From the NCBI RefSeq assembly GCF_022458985.1, contig NC_061771.1, positions 30,864,322-30,928,321 of the forward strand: DNA of 64,000 nt. Reading direction: 5' to 3'. Positions 1 through 10,629 of the stretch are shown here, in pieces (positions within the stretch are counted from its first letter, which is position 1; every line of letters begins with the position of its first letter). Both the position numbers and the translations under genes were made by a program. The DNA is from Mugil cephalus (lineage: Eukaryota; Chordata; Actinopteri; Mugiliformes; Mugilidae). The notes beneath the pieces are model-generated. The model was not told where the DNA came from and made no database searches. It saw nothing but the letters and a program-made list of their open reading frames with translations.

Positions 1-1
1 T

Positions 2-1267
2 CACCTGGAGCCTCATCTGACAGTGTCAGGTCTAAAGGGACATCAGCTGATCCACCCTGTGGACAACCTGGAAGACAGGAGGTGTAGGAAGCATGATAAA
101 CCTCTGGAGCTGTTCTGTAAGACCAACCAGACATGCGTCTGCATGTTCTGCTCTGTTTTAGACCACAAGACACATGATGTTGTTCCTCTGAAAGAAGAAT
201 ATGAAGGAAAGAAGGCAGAGCTGGGGAAGACAGAGGATAAAATTCAGCAGATGATCCAGAAGAGACGACTGAAGATTGAGGAGATGAAAGAGTCAGTGAA
301 GATGAGTAAAGATGCTGCAGACAGAGAGAAAGCAGAAGGTGTTCAGGTCTTCACTGCTCTGAAGGAGTCTGTTGAGAGAGGCCTGGACCAGCTCATAAAG
401 GAGATTGAAGACAAACAGAAAACAACAGAGAAACAGGCTGAAGGTTTCATCAGAGATCTGGAACAGGAAGTCTCTGAGCTGATGAAGAGGAGCTCTGAGG
501 TAAAGCAGCTCTCACGCTCTGAAGACCACCTCCACCTCCTCCAAAGCTTCTCCGCCCTGAAAGATACTCCACCCACCAAGGACTGGACAGAGGTCAGCGT
601 CAGTCCACCATCATATGAGGGGACTGTGGTGAGAGCTGTGACTCAGCTGGAGGAGACACTCAGTAAAGACAAGAAGAAGCTGCTTGAAGCTGAGTTGAAG
701 AGGGTCCAGCAGTATGCAGTGGATGTGACTCTAGATCCTGATACAGCAAATCCTCACCTCATTCTGTCTGATGATGGAAAACAAGTGACTCATCGTGATG
801 TGAGGAAGAAGCGTCCAGACAACCCAGAGAGATTTTCTACATGTATTTGTGTTTTAGGAAAGACGAGTTTCTCTTCAGGTAGATTTTACTTTCAGGTTCA
901 GGTTAAAGGAAAGACTGACTGGGATCTAGGAGTGGCCAGAGGGTCAATCAACAGGAAGGGAGACATCAAACTGAGTCCTCAGAATGGTTACTGGACTGTA
1001 TGGTTGAGAAATGGAAATGAGTACAAAGCTCTTTCTGGTCCTCCAGTCAGTCTCTCTCTTGGTTCTCGTCCTGAGAAGGTGGGGGTGTTTGTGGATTATG
1101 AGGAGGGTCTGGTCTCCTTTCATGATATAGATACTGCAGCTCTTATCTACTCCTTTACTGGCTGCTCCTTCACTGACAAACTTTACCCATTCTTCAGTCC
1201 TTTTCTTTCTAACTATGGTAAAAACTCTGCACCTCTGCTTATCTGTCCTGTCACTCAAACTGTCTGA
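2..1267 (+). CDS. TRIM family protein, 3' portion (B-box2, coiled coil, B30.2), cut by window edge
   Basis: The reading frame is already open at base 2 and aligns with residue 124 onward of the complete paralogs downstream, so the RING domain and first B-box lie outside the window. Visible are a B-box2 (C-x2-H near KHDKPLELFC, then CVCMFC and DHKTH), a long charged coiled coil, and a full PRY/SPRY (B30.2) domain with LDPDTA, WDLGVA and YPFFSP motifs, ending at TGA. Proteins of this layout are E3 ubiquitin ligases; the B30.2 face usually recognises a target and many fish members act in antiviral immunity. The sequence is closest in style to the teleost bloodthirsty-related TRIMs, but that subfamily name is an inference. 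It differs from the downstream paralogs at scattered residues, so it is an older copy than the near-identical pair. Confidence 0.88.
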   Translation, partial: HLEPHLTVSGLKGHQLIHPVDNLEDRRCRKHDKPLELFCKTNQTCVCMFCSVLDHKTHDVVPLKEEYEGKKAELGKTEDKIQQMIQKRRLKIEEMKESVKMSKDAADREKAEGVQVFTALKESVERGLDQLIKEIEDKQKTTEKQAEGFIRDLEQEVSELMKRSSEVKQLSRSEDHLHLLQSFSALKDTPPTKDWTEVSVSPPSYEGTVVRAVTQLEETLSKDKKKLLEAELKRVQQYAVDVTLDPDTANPHLILSDDGKQVTHRDVRKKRPDNPERFSTCICVLGKTSFSSGRFYFQVQVKGKTDWDLGVARGSINRKGDIKLSPQNGYWTVWLRNGNEYKALSGPPVSLSLGSRPEKVGVFVDYEEGLVSFHDIDTAALIYSFTGCSFTDKLYPFFSPFLSNYGKNSAPLLICPVTQTV

Positions 1268-1981
1268 TCCATTTAATGATGAAACTTTGAGATCAATGAA
1301 TGAAGTTATTGATCTTCACTCTTTATTCACAAATATGCTTTAATTCTTCAATGCTGGTGTCAATACAAGGCTGTACAGTTACATCCATATACAGTATATT
1401 TTGACAATGACACGATTTGTTATAAAGAGGTATTCACATCCAAATAGGACAAATGGATGAGGATTTACGACCATTTTGACCTGGAAACGTGTTACTGTCA
1501 CTGTGATGCTGTGGAAACAGGATCAAAATTATTTGTGTGAGCATCATGTTTCTTTAGTAATCCAGAATATCTTCCAGGAGAGCTGAAATAAGTTTGTTAC
1601 TCACTAGAGGTTTATCAGAGGAAGTGAGGAAAGTCTGTGTAGATGTTCACTGTTCTGGCCTCATCATATTAACATGCTTCTATAAGAGCCATTAGCTCAG
1701 TGAGTAATGAGGAAGTGTATAATTATCCAGATGAAATGTCGACTCCCTTTTGGTCTCTAAATCCAGAACCATCCGCAAGCAACTCCATATTTACTCTGAT
1801 GTCTGAGGTTTCATTACTTTCAAACAGCTCTAGACGATTTAGAGTAGTTACATACTGACTGTTTGGTTGACAAGAGCAGTTCTCACCTTCAGTTAAAAGT
1901 TTTAGTGAAAAGAGACGACGATTTGATTATGTGTTATAACTGTCGTGCTACTTATTGGGCATCACGTGGTTGGTAATTTAA
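1268..1981 (+). other. 3'UTR and 3' flank of the first TRIM gene
   Basis: No coding sequence. The stretch aligns by eye with the 3' flanks of the other TRIM copies (from 3000, 16,593 and 24,198 onward), sharing blocks such as aagaggtattcacatcc and ctggcctcatcatattaac. It marks the ancestral 3' flank of the duplicated unit and lets later insertions be placed precisely. Confidence 0.6.
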
Positions 1982-2349
1982 TAGGGGTGTAACAATTCAT
2001 TTTAACAACGATTCGATTCGATTCACGATTCGTGGTTGCCGTTACGATTCAAGGACGATTTTGGTTCATTTAGAACGATACGATCCAAAACAAATCAGTG
2101 ACTTAAATTGGTTCAATAACTTTTTAGCTAAAAATTAAACCAGTGACTGAAATAAATACCTACTCAGCAGTGGCGGTTCTAGATCAAAATCACCAGGGGC
2201 GCAGAGGTGGGGTAAGTGTTTTTTCAGGCGGCACAAGGACACTTTTTTAATCTAAAAAACTCATGCAGAGTTCATTTCACAGCATGAGACTTAAATGTTA
2301 CAAACAGTCCGTGTAGAATGCTCCATCACGTTAGTTCCGATCTAGTAGT
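1982..2349. repeat. Degenerate hAT-like non-autonomous repeat
   Basis: It begins with ggggtgtaacaattc followed by GATTCGATTCGATTCACGA-type sequence, and interrupts the TRIM 3' flank between gtaatttaatag and ttgtttatcc. A longer relative lies at about 31,818-32,690 and shares both ends (gtgtaacgattt... and ...ttagttccgatct). The starting motif resembles teleost hAT-type MITEs; the class is inferred. Boundaries are approximate. Confidence 0.5.
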
Positions 2350-2867
2350 TGTTTATCCTTATTTCTTCCCATTTTCTGGCCCTCATGCTGAGTTTTGCAA
2401 GTTCCGCAAATCCATACCCAAGTGTGATTCAAAACCTATTAAATATCTGTAAAAGACAAACCTTTCTCATTTTGTTTTCATTCTACGAATCAAGCACCTA
2501 ATATAACCCAAAGAGTCATCTCAGAGTTTATTAGCTCTGCTAGTCATTTGATGGAGGACCAGGTTCAGGAGACACACCCGTACTCCGGACCTCCTCGCTG
2601 GACCTTGTCAAAGTGCAAGGAGAAGCCATTATTTTTTCCATCATTATTAGTTTATTGAATTGGGACAATGCACATTAATCAACATTGATGCGTTTGTGTA
2701 AATGTGCCAGTCTTAACACAAATGTTAATTTTTAGCCATAGTCCCAAAGCAGACACAACACAGACAAAGAAGACTTTAAAACAACATTCATACAAAAGAC
2801 AATTACAGAACCCAAAACGGACATCGAAAGACAGTATCAGAACAGACATGCTCCAAGGATCTAAAGA
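2350..2867. other. Gene-free stretch: TRIM 3' flank remnants
   Basis: The first about 180 bases continue the TRIM 3' flank (block ctggccctcatgctgagttttgc recurs at 7440). The remainder to 2867 shows no gene, repeat family or long reading frame that I can identify. Confidence 0.4.
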
Positions 2868-3103
2868 GCACAAGACACATGATGTTGCTTTATCCATACT
2901 TCTGTCCCTGTATAAATGATGGTGGTAAAACTCTGCACCTCTGATAATCTACCCTGTCAATCAAACTGATCAAATGAACTTGTTGATCGTCAAACTGTTT
3001 TTCATGGTCCGTACATACATGCTTTAATACTACAATACTGGTCAGTACAAAACTGTCAATACGTTTAAGTCCATATACAATAAATTTTGACACATTTTGT
3101 GTA
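2868..3103 (+). pseudogene. TRIM 3'-end remnant with large internal deletion
   Basis: A short piece of the B-box2 region (the cacaagacacatgatgttg block, DHKTHDV) is joined almost directly to the last codons of the B30.2 domain (ggtggtaaaactctgcacctct) and its stop region, followed by typical TRIM 3'UTR. About 1 kb of coding sequence is missing between the two parts when compared with the copy at 2-1267. It is not functional. Its 3'UTR is the landing site of the Rex3 element. Confidence 0.75.
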
Positions 3104-3118
3104 AAGAGGTATTCACAT
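3104..3118. repeat. Target-site duplication, left copy (Rex3)
   Basis: The 15-bp sequence aagaggtattcacat is repeated exactly at 6278-6292 on the far side of the LINE. The uninterrupted version of the site is visible in the TRIM flank near 1427-1441, which proves insertion into this sequence. Confidence 0.9.
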
Positions 3119-3559
3119 TATTGTGGTGGACGTGTTTGAGTGCCCTAATGACCCTTGGAGCTACGCTGTCCAGGGCATTTTGCCCCGGTAGGGTCTCCCA
3201 AGGCAGATTGGTCCTAGGCGAAGGGCCAGACAAAGGACAGTTCCAAAGACCCTGAATGAGAAATTCAAATGAGAGCCAGTGTACCTGGCCCGGAGGTTCT
3301 ACCGGGGCCCCGCCCTGGAGCCAGGCCTGGGGTTGGGGCTTGTGGGCGAGTGCCTGGTGGTGGGGCCTTTGTCCGAACTGGTTTCATGGTTTCGCCTCCC
3401 TGTGGGCCCACCACCCGCAGGAGGTCCAGGAAGGGTCCGGTGTAGTATGGATTGGCCGGCAGACCGAGGCAGGGGCCTTGACAGTCTGATCCTCGGTTAT
3501 GGAAACTGGCTTTTGGGACGTGGAACATCACCTCTCTGGCGGGGAAGGAGCCGGGGCTT

Positions 3560-4195
3560 GTGGAAGATGTGGATCATTATCGACTAGATATAGTCGGCCT
3601 CACCTCGACATATAGCGTCAGCTCCGGAACCCAAGTCCTTGAGAGGGGTTGGACTTTCTTCTTTGCTGGAGTTGCTCCGGGTGAGGCGGAGGGCCGGGGT
3701 GGGCTTTTTGCTTGCCCCAAGACTGTTGTGGTGGAGTTCTCCTGGATGGAGGAAAGGGTTGCTTCCCTGCGCCTTCAGGTCAGGGAACGGGTCCTGACTG
3801 TTATTTGCGCATACGCGCCGAACAGCAGTGTAGAGTACCCGCCCTTTTTGGAGACCTTAGGTCGGGCGCTGGATTGTGTCCCGACTGGGGACTCCATTGT
3901 CCTTCTGGGGGACTTCAACGCTCACGTAGGCAATGACAGCATGACCTGGAGGGGCATGATTAGGAGGAACGGCCTGCCTGATCTGAACCCTAGCAGTGTT
4001 CAGTTATTGGACTTCTGTGCAAGTCACAGTTTGTCCATAACTAACACCATGTTCGAACATAAGGTTGTTCATTGGTGCTCTTGGCACCATGACAGCCTAG
4101 ATCATAGGTCGATGATTGACTTTATAGTCGTATCATCTGACCTGCAACCGCATGTTCTGGACACTCGGGTGAAGAGAGGAGGAGCTGTCAACTGA
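3560..4195 (+). pseudogene. Rex3 endonuclease domain (broken)
   Basis: The frame carries APE-endonuclease hallmarks: an AYAPN block, GDFNAHVGN (metal-binding Asp/Asn), and [12 protein letters not shown]. The frame ends at a stop just where the final catalytic block should follow. In the adjacent frame the sequence reads on as [12 protein letters not shown], so a small indel near 4190 separates the terminal Asp-His motif from the rest. The upstream GTWN motif near 3518 is also preserved. This domain would nick target DNA in a live element. Confidence 0.8.
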
Positions 4196-4882
4196 TCACC
4201 ACCTGGTGGTGAGTTGGATCAGATGGCAGGGGAAGAAGCCAACCAAACGAATAGTGAGAGTCTGCTGGGAACGCCTGGTGGAAGAACCTGTCAAAATGGT
4301 ATTATATTCCCACCTCCGACAGAGCTTCAGTTGGATCCAGGGGTGGTGGGGGACATTGAGTCCGAATGGACCATGTTGCGATCTGCCATTGTCGAGACAG
4401 CTGTTGTGAGTTGTGGCCGCAAGGTCGCTGGTGCTGGTCGTGGTGGTAAGCCCCGAACCTGCTGGTGGACGCCAGAGGTGAAGGGAGCCATCAGGCTGAA
4501 GGAGGCCTACAGGACATAGTTGGTCTCTGGGTCTCCGGAAGCAGCTGACCGGTACCAGATGGCTAAACAGTCTGCGGCCAGGGCAGTTGCTGAGGCAAAA
4601 ACGGGCATGGGAGGAGTTCAGTGAGGCCATGGAAGAAGATTATCGATCAGCTCCAAAGAGGTTCTGGCAAACCGTCCAGCGTCTCAGGAGCGGAAGACAG
4701 CAACTTCCCCACACTGTTTTTGGTGCAGGCGGGGAGCTGCTGATGACTCCTGGGACTATTGTCCGGTGGTGGAAGGAATACTTTGAGGAGCTCCTCAATC
4801 CCACCAACATGCATTCCGTAAGGGAAACAGAGCCGGAGGGCCTGGGGTTGGTCGTCCAATCTCTTGGGCAGAAGTCGCTGAG

Positions 4883-5600
4883 GTGATGAAGCAACTACCT
4901 GGCAGTGAAGCCCCAGGAGAGGAAGAGATCCGCCCTGAGTATCTTAAGGCTCTGGATGTTGTAGGGCTGTCTTGGTTGACATGCCCCTGCAACATTGCAT
5001 GGTCATCGGGGGCAGTGCCTTTGGAGTGGCAGACCGGGGTGGTGGTTCCCATCTTTAAGAAAGGGGACCAGAGGGTGTATTTCAACTTTAAGGGGATCAC
5101 ACTCCTCAGCCTCCACGGGAAAGTCTACGCCAACGTGCTGGAAAAGAGGGTCAGATCGATGGTTGAACCTCAGATCGAGGAGGAACAATGCGGATTTCGT
5201 CCCAGGCGTGGAGCCATGGAACAGCTCTTTACCCTCGCTAGGGTGCTGGAGGGGAGATGGGAGTTTGCCCAACCAGTCCACATGTGTTTTGTGGATTTGG
5301 AGAAGGCCTACGACCGTGTCCCCAGGGGCATCCTGTGGGGGGTGCTCCGGGAGTATGGGGTGGATGGCCCCTTGCTAACGGCCATTCAGTTCCTGTACCA
5401 AGGAGTGCAAGTTTGGTCCGTGTAGCCAGTTGTAAGTCGCACTTGTTCCCAGTGAGGGTCGGACTCCGCCAGGGCTGCCCTTTGTCACCGGTTCTGTTCA
5501 TAACTTGGTTCCTAACTAAACGGTGGAGGGTGTCGAGTTAGGTGATCAGAGGATCTCGTCCCTGCTTTTTGCAGATGATGTGGTCCTCTTAGCTTCATCG
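4883..5600 (+). pseudogene. Rex3 reverse transcriptase domain (broken)
   Basis: The frame contains the RT motifs in order: WQTGVVVPIFKKGD, GITLLS, EEQCGFRPRRG, MCFVDLEKAYDRVPRG, then (after a frame change near 5420) GLRQGCPLSPVLF and FADDVVLL at 5568-5579. At least two frame changes occur between these blocks. The C-terminal continuation in another frame (about 5727-6029) has the LSIYRSIYVPTVTYGH and AAQMSFLRRVAG blocks. The order and spacing are those of an APE-type LINE polyprotein. Confidence 0.85.
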
Positions 5601-6277
5601 AATGCGACCTCCAACTTTTGCTGGGGTGGTTTGCAGCCAAATGTGAAGCAGCTGGGATGAAGATCAGCACCTCCAAGTCTGAGGCCATGGTTCTCAGTTG
5701 GAAAAGGGTGGATTGCTCAGTCCGGGTTGGGGAGGAAGTCCTGCCTTAAGTGGAGGATCTTGTTCACGAGTGAGGGTAGAATGGAGCGGGAGATCGACAG
5801 ACGGATCGAAGTGGCATCTGCAGCGTTGCGGGCACTGAAACATTCCGTCGTGGTGAAGAGAGAACAAAGCAGAAAGGCGAAGCTCTCAATTTACCGATCG
5901 ATCTATGTTCCAACCGTCACCTATGGTCATCAGCATTGGGTGATGACCGAAAGCACCAGATCGCAGATACAAGCAGCCCAAATGAGTTTCCTCCGTAGGG
6001 TGGCCGGGCAGAGGAGAGGAGTCAGTTGAGGTGGTTCAGGCATCTGGTGACGATGCCTCCGAACACCTCCCTTTAGAGGTGTTCCGGGCATGTCCCACCG
6101 GTAGGAGGCCTTGGGGTCGCCCCAGGATGTGATGGAGGGATTATATCTCCCGTCTGGCCTGGGAGTACCTGGAGATTAATCCGGAGCAGCTGGTGGAAGT
6201 GGCTGGGGAGAGGGCCGTCTGGACCTCTCTCCTAAAGCTGCTGCGGACCCAGATAAGCGGACGAAGACGAGAGAGAC

Positions 6278-6292
6278 AAGAGGTATTCACAT
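6278..6292. repeat. Target-site duplication, right copy (Rex3)
   Basis: Exact repeat of 3104-3118; after it the TRIM 3' flank resumes (ccaaattggacaaatatatg), matching 1441-1460 of the paralogous flank. Confidence 0.9.
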
Positions 6293-6468
6293 CCAAATTG
6301 GACAAATATATGAAGATTTATGACCATTTTTTTGAACAGGACATGTGTTGCTGTCAGTGTGATGCTGCAGAAATGGGATCAAAGTTATGTGTGTGAGCTT
6401 TTAATGAGTAATGAGTAATTGAAAGAGGCGCAGCTGGAGACAAGGAAAGCCTGTTTAGATGTTTACTG

Positions 6469-7071
6469 TGTTATGACTGTGGTCATTTTAGAGGGCTGCC
6501 ACGTGTGCTGCTTGTGTCCTGTGTTTTTTTCTAATCCCATTTGCAAAAAGGGCTGTGCCATAGCGAAGAGGTGATTGGGAGAATGGGCCACACCTAACAT
6601 GTGATCGGCTGCAACTGGATGCTCTCCCACCTTTTAAGGAACCAAGATGGCAGGTATCGGGCGGCAGCAGGCTCTATCGTTCGCATTTCCTAACTGGTCA
6701 CAACCTCATGCCAAAGCTTAATGACATTATTCCAGTTATCTTTGAATAGTAGGGGTGGACTGCCATTTTGTCTTGATCGTTTTCTCCTGTTTATTTTAGT
6801 TAGGAAAGTAAGCCTTTGTTGTTTTGTTTGTGGAGGTTAGTTTCTTTATTTTCCAGACAGAGTTGTTTTGTTTGTTGTTGTGGCCTTGGTCCACCCTGAA
6901 GCCCCTAGTTACCTTATTAGAAGATTATTGGTGTGGATAAATTTCTTCCTCCCCTTGTAAATAAATATTTTTTTTGCATTCAAACTAAAATCTGCTGGTG
7001 GCTGCTTGGGACTTGGGGAAGATGGTCATTTTTCATGTTGTGCTCTAGCACCCCTAACTTGGGGCATAACA
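6469..7071 (+). mobile_element. Solo LTR of an LTR retrotransposon
   Basis: The 603-bp insert starts TGTTATG and ends CATAACA, the short inverted ends expected of an LTR (TG...CA). It is bounded by ACTG (6465-6468) and ACTA (7072-7075), a 4-bp target duplication with one later change. The paralogous TRIM flank at about 1645 reads actgttctggcc without the insert. An AATAAA polyadenylation motif lies near 6959. No internal coding region remains, so it is a solo LTR; a Ty3/gypsy origin is likely but not shown. Confidence 0.75.
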
Positions 7072-7734
7072 ACTATTCTGGCCTCATCATGTTAACATTT
7101 TTCAATTAGAGCCACTAGCAAGGAAATATTTAATTATCCAGATGTTTTTTTGTTTTTTTTTGTCTGCGTCTGTTTGGTCTCTAATTCCAGAATAATCCAC
7201 AAACAGCTCCATATTTATGTTTGTCTTATTACTTTCATACAGCTCTGTGTGTTTTACAGTAGTTACAAACTGAATGTCTGATTGACAAGAAGAGTTTTAA
7301 GCTTCAGACAAAGTTCGTAGTGATAAGAGACAATTTGATTATGTGATGGTATTCATAACTGTTATGCCACTTTTAAGGACTCATGTGGCTGGTAGTAACT
7401 TACCTTTGTTTATTCTGATACTGTATCCTCCCCTGTTTGCTGGCCCTCATGCACAGTTTTGCAAGCTCCTCTGATCCATACTCAAGTGTAATCCAAAACC
7501 TTTATTAAATATCCATAAAAAACAAACCTTTGTTATTTTGTTTTTATTCAATGAATCAAGCACCTGATATTCCCTCAAGAGTCAGAGTTCCCTGAAGAGA
7601 AGAAAACCAACTGGAGGAAGAACTATTCATCAGGAGATGCTATAAAGAAGACCGAGACCATGGTTGAAACTGTGTAACCTGTCAAACCTCCTGCAGAGAA
7701 TGGGATAGACTTTTCAATTGCTCTGTTTGTGGCT
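7072..7734. other. Gene-free stretch: older TRIM 3' flank
   Basis: To about 7570 the sequence continues the TRIM 3' flank (ttctggcctcatcatgttaac, later ctggccctcatgcacagttttgc). From 7590 to 7734 no feature is recognised. Confidence 0.4.
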
Positions 7735-7965
7735 GCCATGGATCAGCTACTCAAGGCAGGAGAAATGAAGTGTAGAGGGCCACTAGCAGATGACAGGACA
7801 AGACAAGACTTCCAGCCCGCAGAGCCTTCATGGACGACATTACTGTGATGATCCCATCTATTCATGATTTGATGGATTCTGAGCTCTCTGAAAACGATGG
7901 GCACTTGGGCATTCATGCAGTTCAAACCTGGAAAATCCAGTGTCCTGTGCCTCCTGGAGAGAATC
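7735..7965 (+). pseudogene. LINE reverse transcriptase relic
   Basis: Broken frames hold an RAFMDDIT block, resembling the (Y/F)xDD catalytic box of a non-LTR reverse transcriptase, followed in another frame by a FKPGKS block. The fragment is too short and too broken for family assignment. Confidence 0.4.
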
Positions 7966-8295
7966 AACAACAGTTGGGCTGTTAGCTGTTAGCTGTCCTG
8001 TGGCGCAGCAACCATGTGGGCGACCCCTGGGGCGTCAATGGCTGCCAGCCAGCAGGCCTGCCTCCATGGTGGCCATGAGGGCCATGCTCCCTGTTGTGGC
8101 CTTCATCAAAGGGGAATGTGTTAACGTTAGCCGGAAGCTAACGCATATTTGTAAAACAGTATTTTCGGTATATAAAACTAATTTGTGAATTTTGTTTGTC
8201 CAGTTTTACAGTGTTTCTCAGGTAAATAATCTATCCTCTGAGTCAGAGTTTTTCCTGGAACCTTGGTCTATCTGTAATAGCGGGGCAGAATACAA

Positions 8296-8445
8296 AGTTT
8301 CATTCAATATATTCAAAGTTTCATGCAATATATTCGGAGTTTCATTCAATATATTCAGGGTTGATTCAATATATTCAAAGTTTCATTCAATATATTCAGA
8401 GTTTAATTCAATATTTTCAGGGTTCAATTAATATGTTCAGAGTCG
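8296..8445. repeat. Minisatellite, about 21-bp unit
   Basis: About seven imperfect head-to-tail copies of a unit of the form gtttcattcaatatattcaaa, with units differing by one to four bases and one or two shortened by indels. It lies between a repeat-rich stretch and a block (about 8450-8525) homologous to sequence upstream of the RING copy at 10,170. Confidence 0.8.
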
Positions 8446-8837
8446 GATATAGTTTCTCTCTGTCTCCATCCAAGTCAATAAAAAGGTCAAAAAAGCGACA
8501 GCCATCACAGCAACCGAGACCATCTCCAGGTGGCTGTGGCTGACAAGGAAATGCAGCTGGAACCCCTCTGCAGGTGACCCAGGAGACCCGGGAGAGTTGT
8601 ACATGTTAAAGAGCAAAATACCCGTATCCCTGAGATGCCTGCTGAGGACGCAGTAAGTGTTCTGACATGCATACTGAACGCTCTTCCAGAGTTCAGTCAT
8701 GGGAAAGATCTTGAGTTGCCACGTCCTAATTTGCTCTTGCAGTCTATTCTTGTAGCAAAGCATGTTTGGTGTTTATTTCATCAAACAAATGTTTTTTTCC
8801 AGCAAGGCCCAGTTTCATTGCTAATATTCCTGACTAA

Positions 8838-9240
8838 CAAGTTTATTTCATTTATATAGCACCTTAAAAGCAAAGACCATTTGCGCCAAAGTGCTTCACA
8901 TTCAACATATCGTATAAAACATGGAAATTACAGGTCACCATCAATGTATCAACAAATGAAAAGCTATTGACACCCGGGGTGATCAGATGAAAGAATATAA
9001 ACAGATCAGATACTATTACGGCCAAGGAAAAAGGATGAGGGCTTTAACAGAGTCAGAGCTCCTAATAATTTCTGACAGGATGTTCCAGAGCCAAGGGGCT
9101 GCAACAGAAAAGACACGATCTGAGGGTCTGAGGCCGTGGTGTAAGGGGTGAGATGCTCAGGGATATATGAAGGGGCGAGACCATGGAGGGATTTCTGGAG
9201 GGGTTTCTAAACAATCAAAAGAATTTGGAGTTTATCTTGA
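8838..9240 (-). repeat. Teleost interspersed repeat (retroelement 3' tail type)
   Basis: Begins with tttatttcatttatatagcacc and the aaagtgcttcacat block, which are characteristic of abundant teleost retroelement tails read in antisense. No coding capacity is seen. Confidence 0.45.
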
Positions 9241-9399
9241 AATGAATGGGGATATATATGTAATATATATAGTCTATAGTTTGTTTTCAAGGTGTGCTGA
9301 CTTGTGACTCATACAGTTTCTATGACATAGACTACATCTGTGTCTGTAGCTCGAGAGGAAAAATATTATGGAATGTGTTTGTTTTTATATTCATGTCTC

Positions 9400-9584
9400 A
9401 CCTCGAAGCAGAAAACACAAACAAAACTGCAGTCAGAGGAGAAGCTAAACTGTAAAGAACAGATTAAAAGTTTGTCAGAGCGACGGCGGCATGGCTGCAG
9501 TGCAGACAAATCTCTGTGTTTCTGTTTGAGGAAAAGAAAAGGAAAAGTTCATCTGTTCTTTCTCAACATCTGACTCGAAGACAG
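9400..9584 (+). other. 5' non-coding exon of TRIM copy A
   Basis: Homologous to the first exons of the other copies (block aggagaagctaaactgtaaag, then gtttgtcagagcgacgg), ending at a canonical donor acag|gtgagt with intron start at 9585. The matching acceptor is the gtgtag at 10,622-10,627, three bases before the ATG. The exon start is not determined. Confidence 0.6.
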
Positions 9585-10629
9585 GTGAGTACAACTGATA
9601 ATATTTACTGTATTTAAATAGCTAGCATCAAAACCCAGAGCTTCAGTCCAGACATTAGTGCTTTAGAACAAAATATAAAATCCTAAAAAATCATCTGATT
9701 CAGTCCAATTCCCACTAACACCTCTGCCTCTCTTCATCCACTCTCCAGCTCTGTAAAACTTCTCTGCTCATACTCTGGTGAAGGAGGGACAAAGTCTGAA
9801 TGTTGGTCAGGGTTTCACATCATGTGAAAACTATAGCGACCTGCCAGGGTCTAATTTACTCGGTCATGGTCTCGAAACTATTAAGAAATATTTTTGCACA
9901 ATTCAAACAAAGTGTGCATGTTTTTCGTGTGATTTCTTTTTTGTCACATACTATTAGATTGTTTGAAACATACCTGACCGAGGTGCTTCCCTTTTCTTCA
10001 GAGATCAAAATCCAAAGAAAAGCTATCAACATTACAGACACTATGAATTTTGTTGAATGACTTGCATGTTGTGTTTTTCTTATTACTCCTGAACATAGAC
10101 TGTATATTTTGAAATCATCTCTCCCCATTAGTTAGACTGTCTCTTACATTCCATGAAGTCTGATATAGTTTCTCTCTGTCTCCATCCAAGTCAATAAATA
10201 GGTCAATAAAGCGACAGCCATCGGGAAAGTTTCATGAATTTTAGACTCAGACTGAGCTCCAGATGGCTCTAAAACAGACTGTGATGAAATATGTTGTTAT
10301 TATATAAGGATTGTTACGGGGCTATCAGGATGCTCGCGGCCCATAAATACACAACAGCTTGATACTGTAACAGTAATGGTGTTGCTCTTATACAGCGCTT
10401 TTCTACCTACTCAAAGGTACTCAAAGCGCTTTTATGGACAACCCGCTCTACCTACCTAGCCTCTTTTTATGAGCTGCTATAAACTGGAGGCACCAGGAGA
10501 TAAAATGCTTAGAGATCTAAGTGTATTTCAAAGTCATTATGTCTGAAGTTGAATAACTCATCAATAATCAAAAAATCTCTACTTAAACTGTGTTTTTCTC
10601 TCTTTCTCTCTTGTTGTCGGTGTGTAGAC

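Larger units (their letters stand above)
3119..6277 (+). mobile_element. Rex3: Rex3 (RTE-clade) non-LTR retrotransposon, near full length, inactivated
   Basis: The 3.16-kb element is flanked by a perfect 15-bp duplication. It encodes, in order, an APE-type endonuclease (about 3518-4230), a reverse transcriptase (about 4883-5600, FADD at 5568-5579) and a C-terminal region (to about 6250), and ends in the very short 3' region ending with agataagcgg. The sequences at 5027-5046 and 5470-5490 match the primer sites I recall as standard for Rex3 mapping in fish, supporting the name. RTE-clade elements copy themselves by target-primed reverse transcription. Several frameshifts and stops break the frame, so it is dead. 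It lies in the 3' flank of a TRIM pseudogene. Confidence 0.88.

Noticed and set aside
343-579. Antisense ORFs within TRIM coding regions (also 944-1258, 15,163-15,483, 16,254-16,703 and equivalents)
   Set aside because: Shadows of the conserved TRIM frame with no independent evidence.
8296-8445. Regular repeats resembling a CRISPR array
   Set aside because: Units are head-to-tail without spacers, imperfect and in vertebrate DNA; a minisatellite explains them.
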